Shown: positions 1 to 5,085 of the stretch, piece after piece
How the letters are laid out: each line of letters starts with the position of its first letter
Numbering within the stretch: the stretch's first letter is position 1
Source of the DNA: Calditrichota bacterium
GTDB lineage: Bacteria; Zhuqueibacterota; Zhuqueibacteria; Zhuqueibacterales; Geothermadaptataceae
Direction of reading: 5' to 3'
NCBI GenBank assembly: GCA_008501545.1
Contig: QQUM01000660.1
Span: 1 to 6,037, forward strand
Length of the DNA stretch: 6,037 nucleotides
The notes under the pieces: model-generated
Told to the model about the DNA's origin: nothing
Database searches by the model: none
The model's input: the letters and a program-made list of their open reading frames with translations, nothing else
Position numbers and translations under genes: made by a program

Positions 1-694
1 TATAATGCTGTGCAGCAAAATCAAAATCCACTTTTTCAACGATTGGTTTCTGCGGGTCTTTAAAATCGATAGCGATAATGCCACCCACAGCACAGGCCAT
101 CTGGTCCATCAAGCCGCAAGGTTTACCGAAATATTCGTTCTCGGCGTACTGGCCGATTTTAGCCAATTCTTCCGGTGCAATGCTGCTATTATTGTACAAA
201 GCGTTGAATATCGAGCCAATCAGCACTTCAACAGATGCGGATGAACTCAGACCCGAACCGGGCAGCACATCACTGCACATGCAGGCATTGAAGCCACCAG
301 TTTCATAGCCCAGTTGCTTGAAACGCGCTGCGATACCGCGAATCAGAGCATAAGTCGTTTCCTGCTCTTCCTGCACTGCTGCCAGTTGCGACAAATCAAT
401 CACAAACGATGTATTGTATCCTTCCGAGTGCAATACCACGCGGTTTTCATTATTTTTTGCAGCGACTGCGATTGAATCCAGATCAACACTGCCAGCCAAT
501 ACGCGGCCGTGATTGTGGTCGGTGTGATTGCCACCGATTTCTGTGCGGCCGGGTGTGCTGAAATAATGGAGGTCGAGATCGCCAAATTTTTGCGTGCAAA
601 TTTCTTTGAGTTTGGAGAAGCGGTTTCGATGCTTTTCTACAGTTTCGTTATTTTTTCCATGGAGGATTTTGAGGGCGTTTGTAAGATTATTCAT
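1..694 (-). CDS. galK: Galactokinase, C-terminal part beyond window edge
   Basis: Cytoplasmic GHMP-family kinase that phosphorylates alpha-D-galactose at O1 with ATP, the first committed Leloir step. The ATG at 694-692 opens an uninterrupted frame running off the left edge, so the first 231 residues are visible. Residues 48-63 read PGRTEIGGNHTDHNHG, the galactokinase signature that contacts galactose. Residues 145-154 read PGSGLSSSAS, the GHMP phosphate-binding loop. Residues 193-198 read CGLMDQ, whose Asp197 corresponds to the catalytic base. About 45 residues precede the signature, as in the longer bacterial galactokinases that share the GGNHTDHNHG variant. The start is the first ATG of the frame. 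The Shine-Dalgarno is weak, with only purine-rich AAAAAAGATT upstream. It is the third gene of a galT-galM-galK series and starts 118 bases after galM. The C-terminal GHMP domain lies outside the window. The family call is firm. Confidence 0.95.
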   Translation of the reverse strand, partial: MNNLTNALKILHGKNNETVEKHRNRFSKLKEICTQKFGDLDLHYFSTPGRTEIGGNHTDHNHGRVLAGSVDLDSIAVAAKNNENRVVLHSEGYNTSFVIDLSQLAAVQEEQETTYALIRGIAARFKQLGYETGGFNACMCSDVLPGSGLSSSASVEVLIGSIFNALYNNSSIAPEELAKIGQYAENEYFGKPCGLMDQMACAVGGIIAIDFKDPQKPIVEKVDFDFAAQHY

Positions 695-812
695 ACTCTA
701 AATCTTTTTTATATGTGTAATTTCACTTAAAAACTGGCTATTTGGCATCTTTTGAGGGGATTTAAATCTATAAACAATTTTAAAACAGCAATTGTGAATG
801 TGTATTTAAACA

Positions 813-1766
813 TCAAACCAACCGAATGCCATACGCGGCTTCAAATTGTTGGTTCGCTTCCAAAACGATTAACCCATCTCCGTTATTGAATGCATTCACA
901 TTGCAGGTCATGGGCTCAATGGCGATAGAGCTGCGGTCTGGTGGTATGTAGACCTGTAAATAGTTGTATTTTCCCAAACCTGTTTCTTGCCATAGTTTTA
1001 TCGTCACGTTTGATTCCGGATCATGCAACAAAGTTGACTGGTACGTTTCATCACTGTCCTTTACAGTAAAACACGTGTCAAAAACGGTGGAAGCAATAGG
1101 CTGTAACTCAGTAAATTCGGTGTAGTCATGCAGCTTGCCGGTTGGGATCATTTGCTCATCAATAGCAATTTTCTGCTGTACAGGCAATTTAAGTTGCAAA
1201 TCGTCCACTTTTTTGTGAAATGTCAGAAAAGGATGCCAGCCATCTCCGATGGGCATTGGATTTGTGCCTGTATTCGTGATTTTGGTACTGCAATAGAATC
1301 CATATTTTTCAGACAAAGTAAGTTCAATTTCGATGTCCATGGGGAAGGGGTACCCGGCGATATCACCTGCATATTTATAGACCAACGTCAGTGTCGCTTC
1401 ATTTTTAGATCCATCAACATCTTTTACTGAAAATGGTTTGTCATAGATGAAGCCATGCAGGGCATTATTTAACGCTTGCTCATTGCATGCAAGCTGATAA
1501 TTTTGTCCCCGGAATTCGTATTGACCGCTTGCAACACGATTCGGACAGGGAACCAGCTTCGCACCTTTATAAACAGCATTGCCAACCAGCTTATCGCGTG
1601 AATTTGTTCCATCCAGCAAATTGTAACAACGCGAGTTTTTCGCCAAAACCAATTCATTTACATTGGCGCCAAATTGCGGCAATATATTAACCTGTTCGCC
1701 GGTCAATGTATTTACAAGCTTGAGCTGGTTCAGCCCGTTTTCAAAATATTCTTGTAATCTAATCAT
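813..1766 (-). CDS. galM: Aldose 1-epimerase (galactose mutarotase)
   Basis: Interconverts the beta and alpha anomers of galactose (and probably glucose), supplying alpha-galactose to galactokinase in the cytoplasm. The protein has 317 residues, near the usual length for the COG2017/PF01263 beta-sandwich fold, and has no signal peptide. Visible family marks are PNRV at 75-78 (sugar-binding Arg77), NALHGF at 101-106 with His104, GDGWHPFL at 174-181 with His178, FDTCF at 229-233 with Asp230, and AIEPMTCN at 282-289 with Glu284. His104 and His178 match the conserved active-site histidines, and Glu284 is the likely catalytic base; these assignments come from motif resemblance. Its ATG overlaps the galT stop codon (ATGA, 1763-1766), implying translational coupling. 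The Shine-Dalgarno inside the end of galT is weak (GAAAAG). Because the family also accepts other aldoses, the galactose role rests mainly on the gal neighbours. Confidence 0.93.
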   Translation of the reverse strand: MIRLQEYFENGLNQLKLVNTLTGEQVNILPQFGANVNELVLAKNSRCYNLLDGTNSRDKLVGNAVYKGAKLVPCPNRVASGQYEFRGQNYQLACNEQALNNALHGFIYDKPFSVKDVDGSKNEATLTLVYKYAGDIAGYPFPMDIEIELTLSEKYGFYCSTKITNTGTNPMPIGDGWHPFLTFHKKVDDLQLKLPVQQKIAIDEQMIPTGKLHDYTEFTELQPIASTVFDTCFTVKDSDETYQSTLLHDPESNVTIKLWQETGLGKYNYLQVYIPPDRSSIAIEPMTCNVNAFNNGDGLIVLEANQQFEAAYGIRLV

Positions 1767-2806
1767 TTTGAAGCTTTTCGATAATGGATTTCTGACAATT
1801 CCTGCAGACGTTTTGCAGCTTGCTCCGGTGTAATATCTCGCTGAACTTCCGATAACATCTCGTAACCGACGATGAATTTCTTTACCGTCGCCGACCGTAG
1901 CAATGGCGGGTAAAAATGAGCGTGCAACTGCCAGTGGTTATATTCATTATTATCTGTTGGCGCGCCATGCCAACCCATGCTGTATGGAAAGGAAGTTTCA
2001 AATAGATTATCATAACGAGTTAAATGACGTTTCAGAATATTGGCCAACGAATTGCGTTCGGCGTCATTCAAATCAGGCAATCGCAAAACATGTCGCTTCG
2101 GTAGCAGCAGTGTCTCAAATGGCCAAACCGCCCAGAAAGGCACCAGCACAACCCAATGCTCATTCTCGACAACGATACGCTCTTTGGCTTTGCATTCCTT
2201 TTTAAGATAATCCAAAAGCAAGTTTGCATTATGTTTCTTGTAATAGCGTTGCTGCTCTCTGTTTTCCTTGAATGGCTCGTTCGGCAGGCTGTTGCTGGCC
2301 CAAATCTGCCCGTGCGGGTGGGGATTGCTACAACCCATGATTTCGCCTTTGTTCTCAAAGACTTGCACCCAGGTGTAATCGTTTCCCAGCTCATCAATTT
2401 GCCCCGCCCACAAATCAACCACTTTGCGTATGTTCTCTTCCTGCATTTCAGCAAGACTCAGATCGTGTCGCGGTGAAAAACAAACCACACGGCATGTGCC
2501 GACAACACTGTCAACTTCCATTAACAATTCATTTTCGACCGTCTCCGCTGGAGAATCAGGTAGCAGTGCAGCGAAATCGTTATCGAACACAAAAGTGTTC
2601 TCATATACCGGATTTTTATGTCCGCCTGCGCGATCGTTTCCTGGACACAGGTAACATGTAGGATCGAATTGCGGTCGCAGTTCCCTGGAAGCAGATTCAA
2701 CTTTCCCCTGCCAGGGGCGTTTGGTGCGATGCGGTGAGACCAATACCCATTCGTCGGTTAAAGGATTATGACGACGGTGAGGTGAATCCAATTTTGAATG
2801 AGACAT
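1763..2806 (-). CDS. galT: Galactose-1-phosphate uridylyltransferase
   Basis: Cytoplasmic enzyme of the Leloir pathway that transfers UMP from UDP-glucose to galactose-1-phosphate through a uridylyl-histidine intermediate. With the start at 2806 it has 347 residues, one fewer than E. coli GalT as I recall it, and the key residues fall at the expected one-residue offset. CYLCPGN at 51-57 gives zinc ligands Cys51 and Cys54. SPRH at 111-114 gives His114, and [10 protein letters not shown] at 161-170 holds zinc ligand His163 and the nucleophile His165. The C-terminal half has MGWHGAP (His280) and [11 protein letters not shown] at 291-301 (His295, His297), with Glu181, which together correspond to the second metal site. 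The frame is open 14 codons further upstream to 2848, but an AGAAGGAAG ribosome site four bases before 2806 fixes the start. It is first in the galT-galM-galK series and overlaps galM by 4 bases. Confidence 0.97.
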   Translation of the reverse strand: MSHSKLDSPHRRHNPLTDEWVLVSPHRTKRPWQGKVESASRELRPQFDPTCYLCPGNDRAGGHKNPVYENTFVFDNDFAALLPDSPAETVENELLMEVDSVVGTCRVVCFSPRHDLSLAEMQEENIRKVVDLWAGQIDELGNDYTWVQVFENKGEIMGCSNPHPHGQIWASNSLPNEPFKENREQQRYYKKHNANLLLDYLKKECKAKERIVVENEHWVVLVPFWAVWPFETLLLPKRHVLRLPDLNDAERNSLANILKRHLTRYDNLFETSFPYSMGWHGAPTDNNEYNHWQLHAHFYPPLLRSATVKKFIVGYEMLSEVQRDITPEQAAKRLQELSEIHYRKASK

Positions 2807-2810
2807 TCTA

Positions 2811-2819
2811 CTTCCTTCT
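2811..2819 (-). promoter_or_regulatory. galT ribosome binding site
   Basis: AGAAGGAAG lies four bases before the ATG at 2806-2804. It decides between this start and the in-frame ATG at 2848. The upstream ATG would add 14 residues unlike the GalT N-terminus and would start inside the arm of the 2843-2980 palindrome. Confidence 0.75.
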
Positions 2820-2842
2820 GAACTTGCTGGGGGATAATAGCA

Positions 2843-2980
2843 TAGCATCCTGAGTAGCCCCGGCGCTTTTCCGGGGCGTATCGAAGCTGCGTCCTGAGTT
2901 TATCGAAGGGGGTGCGGACGTATCGAAGACCGCACCCCCTTCGATACGCCCCAAAAGCGGGCGAAACACTCAGGATGCTA
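2843..2980. repeat. 138-base imperfect palindromic intergenic repeat (REP/MITE-like)
   Basis: The element is bounded by perfect 13-base inverted arms, TAGCATCCTGAGT (2843-2855) and ACTCAGGATGCTA (2968-2980). Inside are GGGGCGTATCGAAG (2873-2886) against CTTCGATACGCCCC (2939-2952). The flanking CGCTTTT/AAAAGCG extends this pairing across a 2-base bulge. A separate perfect 17-base hairpin stem, 2901-2917 with 2930-2946, has a 12-base loop. A small GC-rich hairpin lies at 2857-2863/2871-2877. TATCGAAG occurs three times directly (2879, 2901, 2921) and once inverted (2939). CCTGAGT occurs twice directly (2849, 2893) and once inverted (2968). No open frame of note and no target-site duplication are visible. 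The nested build suggests a non-autonomous REP or MITE-like element, possibly two nested copies. It ends 36 bases before the galT start codon. Copy number elsewhere cannot be seen from here. Confidence 0.8.
2901..2946. repeat. Strong central hairpin of the palindromic repeat
   Basis: TATCGAAGGGGGTGCGG (2901-2917) pairs perfectly with its reverse complement at 2930-2946 around the 12-base loop 2918-2929. It is the most stable structure in the window. It competes with the outer pairing 2873-2886/2939-2952, because both use bases 2939-2946. Neither side is followed by a T run, so it does not look like an ordinary rho-independent terminator. Confidence 0.8.
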
Positions 2981-3010
2981 AGTGGTAAAAGTAATGTTTT
3001 TTTATAAATC

Positions 3011-3048
3011 CAAATAAAAAGCCCACCCCTTTTAAGCAGGCGGACTTT
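3011..3048 (-). terminator. Rho-independent terminator after the CBM9-like gene
   Basis: Read on the minus strand, AAAGTCCGCC (3048-3039) pairs with GGTGGGCTTT (3027-3018) over 10 pairs, two of them G-U, with an 11-base loop. The T-rich tract TTTTTATTTG follows. It begins 10 bases past the TAA at 3061-3059. It separates the CBM9-like gene from the gal genes, so galT probably has its own promoter between about 2810 and 3010. I could not identify that promoter with confidence. Confidence 0.75.
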
Positions 3049-3058
3049 ATCAAACCAT

Positions 3059-4720
3059 TTACTTCATAAAAGCGAGTTTCTTTGTGACGACATGAGCGCC
3101 TGCTTCAAGTCTGTAAAAATAAATGCCGCTTGAAAGAAGGGAAGCATCAAAGATCACAGAATGGGTTCCGGCTGACTGCTGGCCGTTGAACAATGTGGCC
3201 ACTTCTCTACCCACCAGATCGTACACAACCAAACGAACACTGGATGCGCTCGGGAGAGCATACTCAATAGTCGTTGTCGGGTTGAATGGATTTGGATAGT
3301 TCTGAGAAAGTTGATAGTCGCTTACAACCGCAACTGCTTCTTCTTCCACACTTGTTCCGCCAGGTAAAGAGACAATATCAGCAACCAACTGAACGTCAGC
3401 AAGGTCGGCCATGCTGTTCCAGGTGTCATCCGGTGTAATCCACCAGGATGCTTGTGTATCTCTTTCACCGCCATCATCGTCATCGCCAACGCGCAAACCA
3501 AAACCGATCAGCTCGTCACCGACCAGATCAAGGTTTTCCAATGGAATGGCAACTTCAATGAGATAACCAGCATCTGTTTCAGCGCATTTTGCGAGAACGC
3601 CAGTAATATCAAGTGAAGCGAATGACCAGGTGTAAGGATTAAAACCGGCATCACCTGTTGATGAGTATTCGAACTTCAGCATATAATCATCTGTATCCGG
3701 ATTCGGATCGGTCAGGGGACCTTCATCGCCGTTGTCGGTATCAAAAACAACGTCCATGAATTCATCATTGTGATCAACGCCCTCAGAGTCTTCCATCAGA
3801 ATATCATCCGTTTGCTCCATGAGCACATAGAAGTAGGTGTCGTCATGCAGGGCTTTCCAGGTTGGGCCATAATCGAATTCATCATCGATGAGTTCCGGGC
3901 CGAGGGCTACTTTGGCAACCGCATTGGCAGGCACAACTTTCCAAATGTCATCAATTACACCATCGATAACGGGTGCGACTTCAGGAACCATGATATCAGG
4001 AATATTCAGTTTTTCGTCTGCGGTAAGTTCAACATCAGCGAGGTCGGTCATGTTATTCCAGCCATGTCCGGAATCATCATTGATAAACCAGGTCACCTGA
4101 CCATCGCGGGTATCACCATCATCGTCATCATTTATGCGCACGCCAAAACCGATGGTCTCATCGCCAACGAGATCGAGGTTGATTAATGGAATGGAGGCTT
4201 CCATAATGTAGCCATCTTCAGTGTCTGTGCATCGAGCTTTAATACCTGTCACATCAAGTGTGGCGAATGACCATTTTGCGCCTGCAATTCCTGCAACACC
4301 AGTTGATGAATATTCAAGGGTCAGCATGAAATCATCCATTTCCGGATTCGGATCGGTCAAGGCGCCTTCATCACCGTTGTCGGTGTCAAAGACGACATCA
4401 AAGCTGTCATCATGCTCATCAACGCCATCGCTGTCATCGTTCAGGACATCATCTTTTACCTTGATAATAATATAGAAATTGTCTGCATCGTGAAAGGCTT
4501 TCCATTCTCCGGAGCAGTCATCTTCACTTTCAACAAGACCAGCGGCGTCCCATACATTTTTGATCTCATAGCCCTCGATTTCAGCCCAGGCGGCATCGAA
4601 CAAGCCGTCAACAGCGATGGCCGGGTTGAATACCGGAACGGTTGCGTCTTGGGCAAAGGCAAAGCCTGAAAGTAGCAGTGTAACAAAAAGAAGCGTGGTA
4701 AGAAATTTGTTGGATTTCAT
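3059..4720 (-). CDS. Secreted tandem CBM9-like protein with T9SS sorting domain
   Basis: A 553-residue exported protein. Residues 1-23 are a signal peptide (MKSNK, hydrophobic 6-19, probable cleavage after AFA). Residues about 27-233 and 245-445 are two tandem copies of a CBM9-like carbohydrate-binding beta-sandwich (PF06452 type). Each opens with a VDG/IDG-x(2,3)-D-x2-W motif (38-45; 253-260) and shares DVVFDTDNGDEG, LTDPNP, EYSSTG, WSFA(T/S)LD(V/I)TG and NLDLVGDE blocks at a constant 215-residue offset. Both carry acidic runs (198-201; 413-416) that could bind calcium. After a linker (450-468), residues 469-553 form a T9SS type A sorting domain (NYPNPFNPTTTIEY, then SSGIYFYRLEAG, ending KKLAFMK). 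No catalytic domain is visible, so a sugar-binding or surface-adhesion role is inferred. GGAGG four bases before 4720 fixes the start over an in-frame ATG at 4762. It stands alone between a terminator and a long leader. Confidence 0.88.
   Translation of the reverse strand: MKSNKFLTTLLFVTLLLSGFAFAQDATVPVFNPAIAVDGLFDAAWAEIEGYEIKNVWDAAGLVESEDDCSGEWKAFHDADNFYIIIKVKDDVLNDDSDGVDEHDDSFDVVFDTDNGDEGALTDPNPEMDDFMLTLEYSSTGVAGIAGAKWSFATLDVTGIKARCTDTEDGYIMEASIPLINLDLVGDETIGFGVRINDDDDGDTRDGQVTWFINDDSGHGWNNMTDLADVELTADEKLNIPDIMVPEVAPVIDGVIDDIWKVVPANAVAKVALGPELIDDEFDYGPTWKALHDDTYFYVLMEQTDDILMEDSEGVDHNDEFMDVVFDTDNGDEGPLTDPNPDTDDYMLKFEYSSTGDAGFNPYTWSFASLDITGVLAKCAETDAGYLIEVAIPLENLDLVGDELIGFGLRVGDDDDGGERDTQASWWITPDDTWNSMADLADVQLVADIVSLPGGTSVEEEAVAVVSDYQLSQNYPNPFNPTTTIEYALPSASSVRLVVYDLVGREVATLFNGQQSAGTHSVIFDASLLSSGIYFYRLEAGAHVVTKKLAFMK
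3386..3988 (-). repeat. Second CBM9-like domain, internal tandem repeat copy 2
   Basis: This encodes residues 245-445. It matches the upstream copy at 4022-4642 in protein blocks and also in DNA: an identical 19-base stretch occurs at 3696-3714 and 4341-4359, exactly 645 bases (215 codons) apart. Copy 2 keeps the cysteine equivalent to Cys164 (Cys379) but lacks a partner for Cys69 of copy 1. Confidence 0.8.
4022..4642 (-). repeat. First CBM9-like domain, internal tandem repeat copy 1
   Basis: This encodes residues 27-233 and is the upstream member of the domain pair. It has two cysteines, Cys69 and Cys164, which could form a disulfide after export. The second copy has only one. Confidence 0.8.
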
Positions 4721-4724
4721 TGTT

Positions 4725-4729
4725 CCTCC
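4725..4729 (-). promoter_or_regulatory. Ribosome binding site of the CBM9-like gene
   Basis: GGAGG sits four bases before the ATG at 4720-4718. This start gives a clean signal peptide beginning MKSNKF. The alternative ATG at 4762 would place 14 residues before it and has no comparable site. Confidence 0.8.
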
Positions 4730-4835
4730 GTAAAAAGGTTGGTTTGGTAGAAGCAGCATCAAAAAGTTTTCTTTTTATTTCTGATTCCACTTCATGCTCA
4801 AATAAAACAACACAAAATACTGTTTTTCATGCCTC

Positions 4836-5021
4836 CTTTCTCGATAAAGTTTCTTACGTTAGTTAGATTGGTTAATAAATAGTGCTGTAAATCAATTTCA
4901 GATTTAATTTGAACAGTATTAATGTGTGAATTTTATACAAATCTGGCTAATTTCAGGTTCAAGATTGCAAAAAATTTTAGTGAAGTGCTTGGCGATTGCA
5001 TTTATGCTTTCTCGGTAAAGT
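4836..5021. repeat. Direct repeat CTTTCTCG[A/G]TAAAGT, two copies
   Basis: The plus-strand 15-mer occurs at 4836-4850 and 5007-5021 with one difference (A/G at the ninth base), 171 bases apart. Each copy has a short CTTT/AAAG dyad. The downstream copy overlaps the isolated Shine-Dalgarno at 4832-4838. The two copies flank the candidate promoter, which would suit an operator pair, but chance in AT-rich DNA is possible. Confidence 0.35.
4932..4962 (-). promoter_or_regulatory. Candidate promoter of the CBM9-like gene
   Basis: On the minus strand TTGAAC (4962-4957) and TATAAA (4937-4932) resemble -35 and -10 boxes. They are 19 bases apart, longer than ideal, but a TG directly before the -10 box could compensate. 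The same stretch also contains CAGATTTG, close to the Bacteroidota -7 consensus TAnnTTTG. Transcription from here would give a leader of about 200 bases before the ATG at 4720. Confidence 0.3.
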
Positions 5022-5056
5022 ACAATTGGTATTTAAAATAGAAAATTTATCTTAAT

Positions 5057-5076
5057 TTTAAAACACTTTTTTAGTG
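5057..5076 (-). terminator. Weak candidate terminator after the agarase-like gene
   Basis: On the minus strand CACT (5076-5073) pairs with AGTG (5067-5064) around a five-base A loop and is followed by TTTTAAAATT. It lies about 10 bases past the TAG at 5088-5086. The stem has only four pairs, so this is a position-based suggestion. Confidence 0.25.
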
Positions 5077-5085
5077 CATCTTTTA

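Larger units (their letters stand above)
4721..5085. other. 365-base AT-rich intergenic region and leader
   Basis: No supported gene lies here. It holds the probable transcription start and a long leader for the CBM9-like gene, plus the 3' flank of the agarase-like gene. Recognisable items are a candidate promoter (4932-4962), an isolated strong Shine-Dalgarno followed by a ten-codon frame (4798-4838), a near-identical 15-base direct repeat (4836-4850 and 5007-5021) and a weak hairpin near the upstream stop codon (5057-5076). The rest is AT-rich sequence in which I see nothing. Confidence 0.7.

Noticed and set aside
774..795. ACAATT/AATTGT inverted pair as a terminator after galM
   Set aside because: Only six AT-rich pairs with no T run following; too weak to call as a terminator or operator.
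2068..2454. 128-codon minus-strand frame inside galT
   Set aside because: It is an alternative frame of galT, whose own frame carries every catalytic and metal-binding motif.
2807..2848. In-frame upstream ATG giving a 14-residue longer GalT
   Set aside because: The added residues do not resemble the GalT N-terminus, the ATG lies in the arm of the palindromic repeat, and a good ribosome site precedes the start at 2806 instead.
2843..2980. CRISPR array
   Set aside because: The recurring words TATCGAAG and CCTGAGT are too short, irregularly spaced and present in both orientations; the pattern is a palindrome, not repeat-spacer units.
3770..4186. 138-codon plus-strand frame inside the CBM9-like gene
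   Set aside because: It is antisense to a well-supported secreted protein; its length follows from the repetitive acidic codons on the other strand and it shows no recognisable motif.
4721..4762. In-frame upstream ATG for the CBM9-like gene
   Set aside because: It would put 14 residues before a clean signal peptide and has no ribosome site, whereas GGAGG precedes the ATG at 4720.
4608..4790. Frame with a GTG start at 4790 (MESEIKRK...) overlapping the start of the CBM9-like gene
   Set aside because: It runs out of frame through the signal-peptide region of a well-supported gene, has no family resemblance and a biased composition typical of a shadow frame.
4816..4920. AATACTGTT (4816-4824) and AACAGTATT (4912-4920) as an inverted operator pair
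   Set aside because: Nine-base arms about 87 bases apart in AT-rich DNA are compatible with chance and align with no promoter element.
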